A DNA stretch of 64,000 bases. It comes from Gammaproteobacteria bacterium. GTDB lineage: Bacteria; Pseudomonadota; Gammaproteobacteria; Tenderiales; Tenderiaceae. The first letter of the stretch is position 1, and the number at the start of each line of letters is the position of its first letter. Position numbers and translations under genes: made by a program. The notes below the pieces were generated by a model. It was given only the letters and a program-made list of their open reading frames with translations, did not search any database and was not told where the DNA came from. Location of the stretch: the NCBI GenBank assembly GCA_016200485.1, contig JACQEP010000006.1, positions 1 to 64,000 on the forward strand, given 5' to 3'. Shown piece after piece: positions 29,002 to 40,083 of the stretch.

Positions 29002-31452
29002 CTAATGATGACGCACGCGATCTTGTTTCCCTTTTTTGCTTTTATTAGCAACAACTTTGCCCGCAATTTCAGAAACAGATTTTGCTTTTTCCTTGGAGAC
29101 CGGCATATGTTTTAATGCCAACTCCAACACTTCATCAATCCATTTCACGGGCCGAATCTCGAGTTGATCCTTAATATTCTCCGGTATCTCCGTGAGATCA
29201 CGCTTGTTTTCCGCCGGGATCAACACCATGCGAATACCACCGCGATGTGCTGCCAATAATTTTTCTTTTAAGCCACCGATCGGCAACACTTCACCACGCA
29301 AAGTAATCTCACCCGTCATTGCCACATCGGCACGCACTGGAATCTGCGTCAATGCCGATACCAACGCCGTACACATGCCAATACCCGCACTTGGACCATC
29401 TTTTGGAATTGCACCTTCAGGCACATGAATATGTACGTCATTTTTCTGATAAAACTCTAAATCGATACCTAGACGCTCCGTACGGCTACGTACCACCGTC
29501 ATCGCCGCCTGCACCGATTCTTGCATAACATCACCTAATTGTCCGGTGATCGTCAGCTTGCCTTTACCAGGGACCACGGCAGATTCTATCGTCAACAAAT
29601 CACCGCCGACTTCAGTCCAGGCCAATCCTGTGACTTGACCGATTTGATCTTTCTCTTCTGCCTGACCATAACGGAAACGCTTCACACCCAGATATTGTTC
29701 CAGGTTCCGTGAAGTCACCGAAATCCGTTTCTTCGACTTGCCTTTTTTCAGCAAGATGCTTTTCACCACCTTGCGGCAGATCTTGGAAATCTCGCGCTCC
29801 AAACTGCGCACGCCTGCTTCGCGCGTATAGAAACGAACGATGTCGCGAATCGCTGCCTCATTAACACTAATCTCATCAGGTTTGAGACCAGTGGCCTCAA
29901 TTTGCTTCGTCAGCAAATAACGTTGCGCAATATTGACCTTCTCATCCTCGGTATAACCCGAGATGCGAATCACTTCCATGCGGTCAAGCAGCGGCCCAGG
30001 AATATTGAGACTATTGGCCGTCGCCACAAACATCACTTCCGACAGGTCATAGTCGACTTCCAGGTAGTGATCGTTAAAAGTGTGATTTTGCTCCGGGTCC
30101 AGCACCTCGAGCAGCGCCGACGAAGGATCACCCCGGAAATCCATCGACATCTTATCGACTTCATCCAGCAGGAATAACGGATTACGGGTACCTACTTTTG
30201 CCATGTTTTGCACAATCTTGCCCGGCATCGAACCAATATAGGTACGGCGATGACCGCGGATCTCAGCCTCGTCACGCACGCCACCCAGTGACATACGCAC
30301 GAATTCACGATTTGTTGCCCGCGCAATGGAACGGCCCAGGGAAGTCTTACCAACACCTGGCGGCCCGACCAAACACAATACCGGTCCCTTGAGCTTGTTC
30401 ACGCGTTGTTGAACTGCAAGGTATTCGAGGATGCGTTCTTTGACCCGATCCAACCCGTAATGATCGGCCTCGAGAATAGCCTCAGCCGCTGCCAAATCAT
30501 TCTTGATCTTGGTACGTTTCTTCCAGGGCACATTGACCATCCAGTCAATGTAGTTGCGCACCACGGTCGCCTCAGCAGACATCGGCGACATCATTTTCAA
30601 TTTATTCAATTCAGCCTGAGCCTTGGTCTTGGCTTCTTTGCTCATCCCGGCCTTTTCAATCTTCTTGCCAAGATCCTCGATTTCGTTCGGAGCATTTTCC
30701 ATGTCGCCGAGTTCTTTCTGAATGGCTTTCATCTGTTCATTCAAATAGTACTCACGCTGACTCTTTTCCATTTGCCGCTTGACGCGGCCACGAATCCGCT
30801 TTTCCACCTGCAACAGATCGATTTCAGATTCCAGGACGCCCATCATTTTTTCGACGCGCTCGCGCACACTCACCAACTCGAGAATGACTTGCTTCTCGTC
30901 AATCTTGAGCGACATATGGGCAGCGATGGTATCTACCAAACGGCCGTCATCTTCAATACCCGCCAAGGAAGACAGAATTTCAGGTGGCACTTTACTATTG
31001 AGCTTGACGTATTGTTCAAACTGATTGAGTAGCGAACGACTCAGGACTCCCGCTTCACGCTCATTCAAGGGCGCCGCCGGCAACACCTCTACCTTGGCCG
31101 TGAAGAAAGGTTCCTGATTGACATATTCACCGATCTGCGCCCGTTCGACCCCTTCCACCAATACCTTGATGGTGCCGTCCGGCAACTTCAACAACTGCAA
31201 AATATTCGACAAGGTTCCGATGTGATAGATATCGTCCGGACCTGGATCATCCAGCGAGGCGCTACGCTGTGCTACCAAAAGGATCTGTTTTTCGGTCTCC
31301 ATCGCCGACTCAAGGGCCCGAATCGATTTTTCGCGCCCCACAAACAATGGAATCACCATATGGGGATAAACAACCACATCACGCAGCGGTAACACCGGCA
31401 ACACTTTGCTGCGTGTTAGCTTTGTATCGTGACTCTGCGGATTTTTTTCCAT
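29002..31452 (-). CDS. lon: ATP-dependent protease Lon
   Basis: Lon is a cytoplasmic hexameric protease degrading misfolded and regulatory proteins. The 816-residue protein has the N-terminal substrate domain ([20 protein letters not shown]), the central AAA+ module (Walker [12 protein letters not shown], Walker [12 protein letters not shown]) and the C-terminal proteolytic domain, with the catalytic serine at about residue 688 in [11 protein letters not shown] and the lysine in [14 protein letters not shown]. The C-terminal tail is rich in lysine. It follows clpX on the same strand with a heat-shock-like promoter between them. Confidence 0.97.
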   Translation of the reverse strand: MEKNPQSHDTKLTRSKVLPVLPLRDVVVYPHMVIPLFVGREKSIRALESAMETEKQILLVAQRSASLDDPGPDDIYHIGTLSNILQLLKLPDGTIKVLVEGVERAQIGEYVNQEPFFTAKVEVLPAAPLNEREAGVLSRSLLNQFEQYVKLNSKVPPEILSSLAGIEDDGRLVDTIAAHMSLKIDEKQVILELVSVRERVEKMMGVLESEIDLLQVEKRIRGRVKRQMEKSQREYYLNEQMKAIQKELGDMENAPNEIEDLGKKIEKAGMSKEAKTKAQAELNKLKMMSPMSAEATVVRNYIDWMVNVPWKKRTKIKNDLAAAEAILEADHYGLDRVKERILEYLAVQQRVNKLKGPVLCLVGPPGVGKTSLGRSIARATNREFVRMSLGGVRDEAEIRGHRRTYIGSMPGKIVQNMAKVGTRNPLFLLDEVDKMSMDFRGDPSSALLEVLDPEQNHTFNDHYLEVDYDLSEVMFVATANSLNIPGPLLDRMEVIRISGYTEDEKVNIAQRYLLTKQIEATGLKPDEISVNEAAIRDIVRFYTREAGVRSLEREISKICRKVVKSILLKKGKSKKRISVTSRNLEQYLGVKRFRYGQAEEKDQIGQVTGLAWTEVGGDLLTIESAVVPGKGKLTITGQLGDVMQESVQAAMTVVRSRTERLGIDLEFYQKNDVHIHVPEGAIPKDGPSAGIGMCTALVSALTQIPVRADVAMTGEITLRGEVLPIGGLKEKLLAAHRGGIRMVLIPAENKRDLTEIPENIKDQLEIRPVKWIDEVLELALKHMPVSKEKAKSVSEIAGKVVANKSKKGKQDRVRHH

Positions 31453-31560
31453 ATCTGTTTAGCCGCCTCTTAGCTAATGGGATTTCTGCTCTGCAACATC
31501 TAGGGAAGCAAACTGGAACTTGTTAGCACCGACCACCCCAGCGACGTCAGTGCCTCTAGA

Positions 31561-31588
31561 GATAGAGGCCCTCCCTGGGAATTTCAAG
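31561..31588 (-). promoter_or_regulatory. Candidate heat-shock (sigma-32) promoter of lon
   Basis: CTTGAAA (31588-31582), 13-base spacer and CCTCTATC (31568-31561) resemble the sigma-32 pattern CTTGAAA-N13-CCCCATNT. It lies directly after the clpX stop and about 110 bases before lon, where heat-shock control is expected. Confidence 0.5.
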
Positions 31589-31605
31589 CCCCAGGGCGGC
31601 CCATT

Positions 31606-32901
31606 TTAATTATTCGCCGTCTTTGCCGACGGTTGCACTTGTTCGCTCTGATCGTAGATCAGGATCGGTTTCGATTCGCCGCCGATCACACCTTCGTCGA
31701 TCACCACCTTGGAAACATTATCCAGCGAGGGTAAATCGTACATGGTATCCAGCAGGACATGTTCGAGAATGGAGCGCAAGCCACGAGCCCCCGTCTTACG
31801 GTCCATCGCCTTGCGGGCGATAGCACGTAGCGCATCCTCACGGAACTCAACTTCGCAGCCCTCCATCTCAAACAATTTTATGTACTGTTTGGTAATGGAA
31901 TTCCTGGGTTCCGTCAGGATCTGAATCAAGGCATCTTCATCCAGCTCGTTGAGCGTCGCCACTACCGGCAAACGGCCGACAAATTCAGGAATCAAACCGA
32001 ACTTAATCAGGTCTTCCGGCTCTACCTGATGCAATAGCTCGCTATCCCGCTTCTTGTCGATTTTGCTCTTCACTTCCGCCGAGAAGCCTATCCCGCCCTT
32101 CTCGGAACGATCACGGATAATGCGCTCCAGGCCGGCAAACGCACCCCCGCAAATAAACAGGATGTTGGAGGTATTCACCTGCAAAAATTCCTGTTGCGGA
32201 TGTTTACGGCCTCCTTGCGGCGGCACAGACGCCACCGTGCCTTCGATTAATTTCAATAACGCCTGTTGCACACCTTCGCCGGAGACATCACGGGTGATCG
32301 AGGGGTTGTCAGACTTACGGGAAATCTTGTCGATTTCGTCGATGTAGACGATACCCGTTTGCGCCTTCTCGACATCGTAATCACACTTCTGGAGCAATTT
32401 CTGAATGATGTTTTCGACATCCTCACCGACATAACCCGCTTCCGTCAGCGTGGTGGCGTCGGCGATGGTAAACGGCACCTCAAGCAGACGTGCCAAAGTC
32501 TCGGCCAGCAAGGTCTTACCGCTCCCGGTGGGACCGATCAACAGGATGTTGCTCTTGGCCAGCTCGACCTCATCCTTTTTCTGACTCTGCCCCACTTCCA
32601 GGCGCTTGTAGTGGTTATAAACCGCTACGGAGAGCACCTTTTTGGCGCGTTCCTGGCCCACCACATATTCATCCAGAATGGCATTGATCTCGCGTGGCGT
32701 CGGCAGCTTGCGCCCCTTACCGACCGCAGAGCTTTCCTGTAATTCCTCACGAATAATATCGTTACAGAGTTCCACGCACTCATCGCAGACAAACACCGAA
32801 GGACCGGCGATCAGCTTGCGTACTTCATGCTGGCTCTTGCCGCAGAAGGAACAGTAGAGCAGTTTCTTGCCCTCGTCACCCTTGTTTCTATCGTCGCTCA
32901 T
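31606..32901 (-). CDS. clpX: ClpX, ATPase/unfoldase subunit of ClpXP
   Basis: ClpX unfolds substrates and feeds them to ClpP. The 431-residue protein begins with the C4 zinc-binding domain (YCSFCGKSQ and [10 protein letters not shown]), followed by the AAA+ module: Walker [16 protein letters not shown], pore loop GYVGEDV, Walker [12 protein letters not shown] and the ClpP-contacting loop near FVGRLPV preceded by FGLIPE. The order tig-clpP-clpX-lon is the standard proteobacterial arrangement. Confidence 0.97.
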   Translation of the reverse strand: MSDDRNKGDEGKKLLYCSFCGKSQHEVRKLIAGPSVFVCDECVELCNDIIREELQESSAVGKGRKLPTPREINAILDEYVVGQERAKKVLSVAVYNHYKRLEVGQSQKKDEVELAKSNILLIGPTGSGKTLLAETLARLLEVPFTIADATTLTEAGYVGEDVENIIQKLLQKCDYDVEKAQTGIVYIDEIDKISRKSDNPSITRDVSGEGVQQALLKLIEGTVASVPPQGGRKHPQQEFLQVNTSNILFICGGAFAGLERIIRDRSEKGGIGFSAEVKSKIDKKRDSELLHQVEPEDLIKFGLIPEFVGRLPVVATLNELDEDALIQILTEPRNSITKQYIKLFEMEGCEVEFREDALRAIARKAMDRKTGARGLRSILEHVLLDTMYDLPSLDNVSKVVIDEGVIGGESKPILIYDQSEQVQPSAKTANN

Positions 32902-32974
32902 GCCGTTACCTCACACGCTGGACCGAGTCTCTGTGTAAACTTAAGCAAAATCCGTTCCTGTTTCATCCAATCCC

Positions 32975-33604
32975 TTAGCCACGCTGGGTCAAGACGGTAT
33001 CGATCAAACCGTATTCGGCAGCCTGCTCACCACTCATGAAATTGTCGCGATCAGTGTCGTTGGCGATTTTCTCCAACGGTTGCCCTGTATGGTTAGACAA
33101 GATTTTATTCAGACGTTCCCGTACCAGCAAAATCTCGCGGGCGTGAATGTCAATATCCGAGGCCTGACCCTGGAAACCGCCCAGCGGCTGATGGATCATG
33201 ATCCGGGAGTGAGGAAGGCTGTGGCGCTTGCCTGCCGCGCCCCCGGCCAGCAACAAAGCCCCCATGCTGGCGGCCAAGCCGATGCACATGGTGCTGATGT
33301 CAGGCTTGATAAACTGCATGGTGTCATAAATCGCCAGGCCCGCGGAGACCGAACCGCCAGGCGAGTTGATATACAGGTGAATATCTTTGTCAGGATTCTC
33401 TGACTCGAGAAACAGCAACTGGGCCACGATTAGATTCGCCATATGATCTTCCACCGGCCCCGTCAAGAAAATAACGCGTTCCTTGAGCAGACGGGAGTAA
33501 ATGTCATAGGCCCGTTCGCCGCGAGCGGTCTGCTCGACGACCATGGGCACCAAAGTAGCGGTAATTTCGCGATTTGCTCCGCCCTTAAACATATTATCGG
33601 CCAT
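32975..33604 (-). CDS. clpP: ClpP, proteolytic subunit of Clp protease
   Basis: This serine peptidase forms the tetradecameric chamber used by ClpX (and ClpA if present). From ATG 33604 (209 residues) the triad is Ser113 in [13 protein letters not shown], His138 in IMIHQPLGG and Asp187 in DTDRDNF. I prefer this start because AAGGGA is about 9 bases upstream. The longer reading from 33652 adds 16 residues with no support, and a start at 33613 would be too close to the ribosome site. It lies 67 bases downstream of tig. Confidence 0.95.
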   Translation of the reverse strand: MADNMFKGGANREITATLVPMVVEQTARGERAYDIYSRLLKERVIFLTGPVEDHMANLIVAQLLFLESENPDKDIHLYINSPGGSVSAGLAIYDTMQFIKPDISTMCIGLAASMGALLLAGGAAGKRHSLPHSRIMIHQPLGGFQGQASDIDIHAREILLVRERLNKILSNHTGQPLEKIANDTDRDNFMSGEQAAEYGLIDTVLTQRG

Positions 33605-33671
33605 TAATCTCATTCCCTTTAGATGGCAATTCTTAAGTTGTTTGTATAACAATTTGTTTTTAAAACAATTT

Positions 33672-34985
33672 CTAGGCGCGCCCCGGCTCGGCCATCACTG
33701 CATCAAAGCCTTTGGTGACAGTCTCGACCTTCGCCTGGGACAGCAACCATTCGATCACTTGGTCTTCCAGAACCAAGGCCTCGACCCCGCTCAGGCGGGA
33801 ACGATCCTTTTGATACCACTCTATCACAGCTGATGGATCTTCATAGCTGGCGGCCAAGGCATCGATACGGGCGCGCACGCGTTCTGGATCGGCCCGGAAT
33901 CCCTGGGCACGGACCAGTTCTCCGACCAGCAATCCGAGCGCAACCCGACGGCGGGCACCTTCGATAAAGACAGCGCGGATTTCATCGGTGACTGGCTGCT
34001 GACCCTGCATGCCCATACTTTGACGGGCCTGATCGGCCATCTGCTGAATTTCGGTTTCCACCAGGGCACTCGGCAGCGCAATCGGGTTGGCGGCCAACAG
34101 CTTGTCCAGGGCATCCTGCTTCACCTGATTGGACAGGGTTTGATCCAGCTCACGCTGCATGCTGTCGTGCACATCTTTACGCAGCGCTGCCAAGCCACCT
34201 TCAGTCACGCCCAGGGAGCGCAAGAATTCGGGATCTTCCAGCGACGGCAACTTTGGCCCTTCGATCCGTTGCACGGTAACGGAGAATATGGCGGCTTTAC
34301 CTGCCAATTCCTGGTTTTGATAGGCTTGAGGGAAGGTGACAGCCACTTCACGATGCTCACCGAGTTTGGCGCCAATCACTTGCTCCTCGAAACCTGCGAT
34401 AAAGCGCTTGGAACCCAATACCAGCGGATAGGACTTACCCTCACCACCGGCAAAGACTTCACCATTGATCCGGCCGAGAAAATCGATGGTCACGCGATCG
34501 CCGTCTTGCGCCGCACGATCGGCATTTTCCCAGGCTGCGCGTTGTTTGCGCAGTTTATCGATCATGTTATCGACATCGCTATCAGCAATAGTCGTCGTTA
34601 TTTTGTTGACAGTGAAATTGCTCGGAATCTGCACCTTCACTTCAGGATAAACTTCAAAGGTTGCAGTGAAGGACAATTTATCGTCACCGGAAGCGCTCAG
34701 CTCCAACTTGGGGGCGCCCGCAGGACGCAGATTTTCGCGCTGCACCGCTTCGTAAAACGCACGACTGGTCAGATCGGCTTCGACTTCCTGCCGCACCTGA
34801 GCACCGTAATGCTGCTTCACGACCTTGAGCGGTACCTTGCCCGGACGGAAACCTGCCAGCCGGATACGTCCGGCCATCGACTTCAGGCGTTGCTCCACTT
34901 CCTGCACAACGCGCTCGGCGGGGACTTCCAGCGTCAAACGACGCTCCAAACCTTCTACTGACTTCACTGATGCTTGCATGTTCAT
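33672..34985 (-). CDS. tig: Trigger factor
   Basis: This ribosome-bound chaperone binds nascent chains. The 437-residue length is standard. The N-terminal ribosome-binding signature is [17 protein letters not shown] (the GFRxGKxP motif). The central FKBP-type isomerase domain covers about residues 150-235 ([21 protein letters not shown]), and the rest is the helical chaperone domain. It heads the cluster with clpP, clpX and lon, and a tRNA-Leu lies upstream on the same strand. Confidence 0.96.
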   Translation of the reverse strand: MNMQASVKSVEGLERRLTLEVPAERVVQEVEQRLKSMAGRIRLAGFRPGKVPLKVVKQHYGAQVRQEVEADLTSRAFYEAVQRENLRPAGAPKLELSASGDDKLSFTATFEVYPEVKVQIPSNFTVNKITTTIADSDVDNMIDKLRKQRAAWENADRAAQDGDRVTIDFLGRINGEVFAGGEGKSYPLVLGSKRFIAGFEEQVIGAKLGEHREVAVTFPQAYQNQELAGKAAIFSVTVQRIEGPKLPSLEDPEFLRSLGVTEGGLAALRKDVHDSMQRELDQTLSNQVKQDALDKLLAANPIALPSALVETEIQQMADQARQSMGMQGQQPVTDEIRAVFIEGARRRVALGLLVGELVRAQGFRADPERVRARIDALAASYEDPSAVIEWYQKDRSRLSGVEALVLEDQVIEWLLSQAKVETVTKGFDAVMAEPGRA

Positions 34986-35050
34986 TCCTCAGGGCCTGAT
35001 GGCCAACATTCGATGAATTTGTGATTACTAAAGAATTGGCAGTTATCAAA

Positions 35051-35135
35051 TGGTGCGAAAGGAGAGACTCGAACTCTCACGAGCTAGCCCGCTGGAACCT
35101 AAATCCAGTGCGTCTACCAATTCCGCCACTTTCGC
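35051..35135 (-). tRNA. tRNA-Leu (TAG)
   Basis: The 85-base type-II tRNA starts GCGAAAGTGGCGGAATTGG, has anticodon TAG in GGATTTAGGTTCC, a variable arm and T arm AGAGTTCGAGTCTCT, with CCA encoded. Its position just upstream of tig is the same as in Pseudomonas. Confidence 0.96.
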
Positions 35136-35245
35136 AATCAACCTTTGATACCGCTCTATGGGTGGTCTGTATTATACAGATAGACGCTCGCGGGGTAACC
35201 CCGAGCGGCAAATTTCTGTCACTGCTGCACGCCTTGGGCAAAACA

Positions 35246-36307
35246 TCATTTTTCCCCACACCCAACGCGCCCCCGCCCCGCTCGCTTGGCCTGATACAGG
35301 GCTTGATCGGCGCGATTGATCCAGTCACGAGGCTCATCCCCCTTTGCCAGCTCTGCCACCCCGATCGATATCGATAGCGGAATCGCTGTCCCCTCCTCGA
35401 GACCGAGATCCACGGCCTTGATCACGGCCAGGACGCGCTTAGCGAGCATCTCACCATCGTTGAGATGCGTATCCTGCAGGATGACGGCAAATTCGTCGCC
35501 ACCAAAACGGCAGACGTAATCACCTTTGCGCGGAAATGTTTTTTGCAATGCCTCGGCCACGGCCAGGATGGCCCGGTCACCCGCACTATGGCCCCAGGTA
35601 TCGTTAATTTTTTTGAAATAATCGACATCAATCAGCAACAGACAGGCTGTCTGGCCGGAAAACAAGCTGAGCTGAATAGTCTTGCCCAGCAATTCATCGA
35701 ACGAGGATCGGTTATAGAGGCGCGTCATCGGATCAAGCGCCATTTCCTGTTGCGCACGCAACAGTTCACTGCGCATGCGTGTGAGCTGTGCACCCAATTC
35801 CTCCAACTGCATACGCTGCCGCCGTTTACGATCTTCCAGCGTGCGGGCGATGATCACGACGGCCGCCACCACTTCATTGCGCAACTCGTCGATGGAGTCG
35901 GTTTCCACTGCATTGCGCAACCGATCCAGATGCACGGTCACTTCCTGATCTGAACTTTGCTCGTCGCGAAATGCTTCCCGCAAACCCTGAATCACCACCC
36001 AGATCATTTGCCGGAAATCACCGAGCCGCGTGACGGTGTAATCATGTTCGCGGCGCAGTAATTTGATGGCAAAATCGCGCGCGTGATCCCAGGCGGGCGT
36101 TACCGAGTCCACTTCTGTCGGGGGTTGCTTGCCATGTTGCAGATGATCTACCCACTGCTGACAGAGACGCGTGATTTCCTCGGCATCCTGCATTTCACTC
36201 GCCGCATGCGCGATGGCTTGCAATACTTCAATAAAAGCGATTTCCGCCGGATGGTGCGATGAGCGGGCGACTGATCCGGAACTGTTTTTCGATTTATCTT
36301 TGGCCAT
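35246..36307 (-). CDS. GGDEF diguanylate cyclase with N-terminal helical region
   Basis: The C-terminal half is a GGDEF domain that makes cyclic di-GMP. The active-site loop is RFGGDEFAVIL, and an inhibitory I-site RKGD lies exactly five residues before it, so product inhibition is likely. The N-terminal 180 residues are helical and soluble, with a long coiled coil (LEDRKRRQRMQLEELGAQLT) and no membrane segment. This resembles thin GGDEF proteins with a DGC-associated helical N domain. I use ATG 36307 (353 residues). Longer readings run into the neighbouring tRNA-Lys. It lies alone between tRNA genes. Confidence 0.85.
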   Translation of the reverse strand: MAKDKSKNSSGSVARSSHHPAEIAFIEVLQAIAHAASEMQDAEEITRLCQQWVDHLQHGKQPPTEVDSVTPAWDHARDFAIKLLRREHDYTVTRLGDFRQMIWVVIQGLREAFRDEQSSDQEVTVHLDRLRNAVETDSIDELRNEVVAAVVIIARTLEDRKRRQRMQLEELGAQLTRMRSELLRAQQEMALDPMTRLYNRSSFDELLGKTIQLSLFSGQTACLLLIDVDYFKKINDTWGHSAGDRAILAVAEALQKTFPRKGDYVCRFGGDEFAVILQDTHLNDGEMLAKRVLAVIKAVDLGLEEGTAIPLSISIGVAELAKGDEPRDWINRADQALYQAKRAGRGRVGCGEK

Positions 36308-36399
36308 CCGTGCCTGCTGAGCTGAAGCGCGACAGCGCCGCGACACCGACAGCATAGCATTCGAGTAAAACGCGAGGGAACCACTACTTGCGAGAAAAT

Positions 36400-36475
36400 T
36401 GGTGGGCCGTGCAGGGGTCGAACCTGCGACCAACTGATTAAGAGTCAGCTGCTCTACCAACTGAGCTAACGGCCC
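36400..36475 (-). tRNA. tRNA-Lys (CTT)
   Basis: The 76-base cloverleaf starts GGGCCGTTAGCTCAGTTGG, has loop CTCTTAA with anticodon CTT, and T arm GCAGGTTCGAACCCCTGC with CCA encoded. It is the last gene of a four-tRNA cluster. Confidence 0.96.
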
Positions 36476-36481
36476 AAAAGA

Positions 36482-36558
36482 TGGGGTGAGCGATGGGGAT
36501 CGAACCCACGACAACCGGAATCACAATCCGGGGCTCTACCGACTGAGTTACGCCCACC
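36482..36558 (-). tRNA. tRNA-His (GTG)
   Basis: The 77-base cloverleaf has the extra 5' G typical of tRNA-His (GGTGGGCGTAACTCAGTC), anticodon GTG in GGATTGTGATTCC and an encoded CCA. Only 6 bases separate it from tRNA-Lys. Confidence 0.96.
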
Positions 36559-36606
36559 ATCGATACCTTGTTGCCTGAAGTAGTCGAAACCGCTACCGGA
36601 AGAAGA

Positions 36607-36683
36607 TGGCGCGCCCGGCAGGATTCGAACCTGCTACCCTCGGCTTAGAAGGCCGATGCTCTATCCAATTGAGCTACGGGCGC
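36607..36683 (-). tRNA. tRNA-Arg (TCT)
   Basis: The 77-base cloverleaf starts GCGCCCGTAGCTCAATTGG and has anticodon TCT in GCCTTCTAAGC and T arm GCAGGTTCGAATCCTGC, with CCA encoded. Confidence 0.96.
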
Positions 36684-36751
36684 GTGGTTCGCAGACTTAC
36701 CCGCTTCCGACGCTAACCCGACCCTGGCGCTTACCACACCAATCCGGAATT

Positions 36752-36828
36752 TGGTCGGGGTAGAGGGATTTGAACCCCCGACATCCTGCTCCCAAAACAG
36801 GCGCGCTACCAGACTGCGCTATACCCCG
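36752..36828 (-). tRNA. tRNA-Pro (TGG)
   Basis: The 77-base cloverleaf starts CGGGGTATAGCGCAGTCTGG and has anticodon TGG in CTGTTTTGGGAGCAG, with CCA encoded. It is the first of the Pro-Arg-His-Lys cluster, comparable to the Arg-His-Leu-Pro clusters of other gammaproteobacteria. Confidence 0.96.
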
Positions 36829-36920
36829 ATTTCGCACCTTCGTCGCCTTGCGGCATGCTACTGGCGTAAAGGGCGCCATGATACCCGGCGAGGATAAGCT
36901 CGTCAACGGAAACAATGGCG

Positions 36921-38081
36921 TCAATCTTCATGGCCAGGTTCAGTCAAATAGCGCCAGGCCACGACACAGGCCACGGCACTCACCCCGGCCGCGATCAGAA
37001 ACATCACCGCGGGTCCGCTGTGGCTCCAGACATAGCCACTGCCAAAGCTCCCCACCGCCCCGCCAGCACCGAAACTGAGGCTGCTGTAGAGGGCCTGGCC
37101 ACGCCCCTGAAACCGGCCGACGAACAAGCGATGGATCAGGTGGATGGCCACTGCGTGGCAGACGCCAAAGCTGGCGGCGTGCAAAACCTGGGCAAAGAGG
37201 ATGATCGCCAGCTGGTCAGGAAATAAGGCGATCAACACCCAGCGTAGACTGGCCAGCCCCAGGCTCCCTATCATCAGCCGCCGTGCACCGAGACGTGGCA
37301 TCAATCGCGCCATGAACAAAAACACTACGATTTCGGCCATCACCCCCAACCCCCAGAGCTGGCCGATCAAACTGCGGCTATAACCATGATCTTCGAGATA
37401 AATAGTGAAAAAGGTGTAATATGGCCCGTGACTCAACTGCATCAGGAAACAGACACCCAACAGCGCCAACACCGGCGGTTGCCGCAAGACCAACAAAATC
37501 GAACCATGATGATGGGCAATGGGGGATTCACGTTCTTCGGGCACCCACAGACTGGCGAGAAAAATCGCCAGCAACATCGGCAAAATCACTTGCGGCAACA
37601 ATCCGGTATCGAACTTATCCAGCGCTGGCCCCAGCGCCATGACCGCTGCGATGAATCCAATCGAACCCCAGAGTCGAATCGCGCTATAACCATGCGAGTG
37701 TGCGCCGAGGTGGCGCATGGTGGTGGCTTCGAATTGCGGCAAGACGGCGTTCCAGAAAAAACTGAACACGCACATCACCAGCGCCATCCAGCCATAACTT
37801 TGCCCGATAAAAACGGCACTAAATGCGACCAACGCACAGAAGGTGCCAACACGAACAATTAGCATTCGTCGTCCGCTGTGATCGGCCAGCCAACCCCAGA
37901 CATTGGGCGCGACGATTTTAGTGGCGAGGGTGATGGCCATTAATTCGCCGATCTCTGCCGGACTGAAACCGAGCGACTTGAGGTACAGCGTCCAATAGGG
38001 AACAAAGGCGCCGATGGAAGCGAAGAAAAACAGATAAAACATCGACAGTCGCCAATACGGCACTGAAGCGTTTGCCACCAT
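36921..38081 (-). CDS. MFS transporter, 3-phenylpropionate (HcaT)-like
   Basis: This 386-residue, twelve-helix major facilitator protein has the opening YWRLSMFYLFFFASIGAFVPYW, motif-A-like loop WGWLADHSGRRMLIV and a mid-protein loop. This matches the PPP/HcaT-like subgroup, whose named member imports 3-phenylpropionate. Most members have no known substrate, so the transport role is general. It is adjacent to aroC (16 bases apart, same strand), but a functional link is not implied. Confidence 0.85.
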   Translation of the reverse strand: MVANASVPYWRLSMFYLFFFASIGAFVPYWTLYLKSLGFSPAEIGELMAITLATKIVAPNVWGWLADHSGRRMLIVRVGTFCALVAFSAVFIGQSYGWMALVMCVFSFFWNAVLPQFEATTMRHLGAHSHGYSAIRLWGSIGFIAAVMALGPALDKFDTGLLPQVILPMLLAIFLASLWVPEERESPIAHHHGSILLVLRQPPVLALLGVCFLMQLSHGPYYTFFTIYLEDHGYSRSLIGQLWGLGVMAEIVVFLFMARLMPRLGARRLMIGSLGLASLRWVLIALFPDQLAIILFAQVLHAASFGVCHAVAIHLIHRLFVGRFQGRGQALYSSLSFGAGGAVGSFGSGYVWSHSGPAVMFLIAAGVSAVACVVAWRYLTEPGHED

Positions 38082-38097
38082 TAGCCGAAGGCCCCGC

Positions 38098-39207
38098 TCA
38101 GGGTTTGGAAATCGGACTCGCCGGAATTACCGGTGTCGCCGAACGCACATCGAGATTTTGCGCGCGGTGGCGCAAGGCGTGATCCATCAACACGATGGCG
38201 AGCATTGCCTCGGCGATGGGCGTGGCGCGAATCCCGACACAAGGATCGTGGCGGCCAGTGGTGATCACTTCCACCGGCTCGCCTCGCACATTGACGCTAC
38301 GCCCAGGCAGACGAATGCTGGAGGTGGGTTTGAGTGCAATGCTGACGACGATATCCTGACCGCTGGAAATTCCGCCCAGCACGCCACCGGCGTGATTACT
38401 GAGAAACCCCTGTGGCGTCATTTCATCGCGATGCTCGGTGCCCTTTTGCTCGACGGCGGCAAAGCCGGAACCGATTTCGACACCCTTCACTGCATTAATG
38501 CACATCATCGCATACGCGATGTCGGCATCGAGGCGATCGAAGATCGGTTCGCCGAGACCAGGGAACATGCCTGTCGCCACAACATTGATCCGCGCTCCGA
38601 TGGAATTACCTTCTTTGCGGAGCGCATCCATGTACTTTTCCATCTCTGCCACTTTGCCCGCATCGGGACAGAAGAAGGGATTTTGTTCTACCACTGACCA
38701 GTCAAACTGCTCGGCCTTGATCGGGCCTAACTGCGCCAGGTAACCGCGAATCTCAATGCCATAACGTGATTTGAGATATTTCTTGGCAATTGCGCCGGCC
38801 GCGACACGCATCGCCGTTTCACGGGCAGAGGAACGGCCGCCACCGCGATAATCGCGAATGCCGTATTTTTGCTGATAGACGTAATCGGCGTGACCGGGAC
38901 AGAAACGGTCCATGATGTCGGAGTAATCTTTGGAGCGCTGGTCGGTGTTGTGAATCAGCAGACCAATCGGCGTGCCGGTGGTCTTGCCTTCGAAGACACC
39001 GGACAGGATTTGCACCTTATCTTCTTCACGGCGCTGCGTGGTGTGACGCGAGGTGCCGGGTTTGCGCCGATCGAGATCGTGTTGCAAATCGGCTTCGCTG
39101 AGTTCCAATCCCGGCGGGCAACCATCGACAATACAGCCCAAAGCCGGGCCATGACTTTCGCCGAAGCCGGTAACGGTAAACAGTTTGCCAATCGTATTGC
39201 CAGACAT
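38098..39207 (-). CDS. aroC: Chorismate synthase
   Basis: AroC converts EPSP to chorismate, the last common step of aromatic amino-acid synthesis, with reduced FMN as cofactor. The 369-residue protein has all three family signatures: [18 protein letters not shown], the Arg-rich [18 protein letters not shown], and [19 protein letters not shown]. It is on the same strand as the MFS gene. In many relatives aroC follows prmB; here hemN and a heme-binding membrane protein lie between. Confidence 0.96.
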   Translation of the reverse strand: MSGNTIGKLFTVTGFGESHGPALGCIVDGCPPGLELSEADLQHDLDRRKPGTSRHTTQRREEDKVQILSGVFEGKTTGTPIGLLIHNTDQRSKDYSDIMDRFCPGHADYVYQQKYGIRDYRGGGRSSARETAMRVAAGAIAKKYLKSRYGIEIRGYLAQLGPIKAEQFDWSVVEQNPFFCPDAGKVAEMEKYMDALRKEGNSIGARINVVATGMFPGLGEPIFDRLDADIAYAMMCINAVKGVEIGSGFAAVEQKGTEHRDEMTPQGFLSNHAGGVLGGISSGQDIVVSIALKPTSSIRLPGRSVNVRGEPVEVITTGRHDPCVGIRATPIAEAMLAIVLMDHALRHRAQNLDVRSATPVIPASPISKP

Positions 39208-39270
39208 GCGACTATTGTAGCGGGTTCATGTGCTCAATGGAAAATCTTTAGCAGCCTGCTGGAAATATGA

Positions 39271-40026
39271 TCAGGGAACACAGACCTCATCCGAAGGACA
39301 TTTAAAGAACCACAGCTGATACATCGACACACACCATTGATAGGCAAACGACAAGCCCATCACTGCACCGCTCATCACCACGAAATATCCAAAAGGATCG
39401 GCAACCTTGGTCAACCACCAGGAAAGGACGTCACCGAAAATAGCGAAAAAAGGCACAATGATGACCAGGTTCTTGACCCACTGCCGCCGCACATAGGCAT
39501 GACTGAATACCAACCCCATAAAGGCAAAAATGAAGGTCAGTCCAAACAGGTGGATGTGCGATACGCGCACCAGAGTTCCAATACTCACTCCGGTATCTAT
39601 CACCGCCACCTGGCTGGCATGATCGAAATCGCTCAGATTCGGGATATGCGGATTCGAGCCGTCGTGACACATTAAACAGCGCGTTTTCAGCACTGGCTTC
39701 ACCGTACTTTCAAACGTTGCCTGGGTTGCGCCCGACTGTACCCAATCGATGATCACTACCTTTTCATTCTCGGGCAACATCCCGGCCATTGGCCCTTTGA
39801 TTGCCGCTTCGATACGGCTATCCGACTTGTTGCCACGATAGGCGATCTGTATGTCGCGAACAGACAATCCGGGCTTGCCATCGCGTCCCGCATGCACTTC
39901 ATAAATCTGAATCATGGCAAAGAGGTAACCTAAGCCCAGTGTTAGCAAGACCATGGTGTAGAGCAACTTCAAAGATGAAGGTAAATCATTGAACAGCGGA
40001 TAACTTGACTTGATATAGCTATTCAT
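39271..40026 (-). CDS. Membrane protein with one c-type heme motif
   Basis: This 251-residue protein has an N-terminal helix (LKLLYTMVLLTLGLGYLFAM), a periplasmic stretch with TRCLMCHDGSNPHIPNL containing CXXCH (covalent heme c), and then four hydrophobic segments. The domain around the motif resembles the single-heme Planctomycete-cytochrome type. Similar proteins are sometimes mislabelled elongation factor-1 alpha in databases. It lies directly after hemN on the same strand, which fits respiration or heme use under low oxygen. Function is unknown. Confidence 0.7.
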   Translation of the reverse strand: MNSYIKSSYPLFNDLPSSLKLLYTMVLLTLGLGYLFAMIQIYEVHAGRDGKPGLSVRDIQIAYRGNKSDSRIEAAIKGPMAGMLPENEKVVIIDWVQSGATQATFESTVKPVLKTRCLMCHDGSNPHIPNLSDFDHASQVAVIDTGVSIGTLVRVSHIHLFGLTFIFAFMGLVFSHAYVRRQWVKNLVIIVPFFAIFGDVLSWWLTKVADPFGYFVVMSGAVMGLSFAYQWCVSMYQLWFFKCPSDEVCVP

Positions 40027-40040
40027 TGAAAGGGCTCCGG

Positions 40041-40072
40041 AAAAAAGATTGGCGCGGCGGTGAACCGCGCCA
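40041..40072 (-). terminator. Intrinsic terminator after hemN
   Basis: On the minus strand the stem TGGCGCGG/CCGCGCCA with loop TTCACCG is followed by ATCTTTTTT. It lies between the hemN stop and the next start (40026). The T-run ends just before the GGAG ribosome site of the downstream gene, so the two genes may be separated or attenuated. Confidence 0.75.
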
Positions 40073-40083
40073 CTGAAAAGAGA

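Noticed and set aside
34020..34961. 313-codon open frame opposite tig
   Set aside because: It is fully antisense to trigger factor, with no family similarity.
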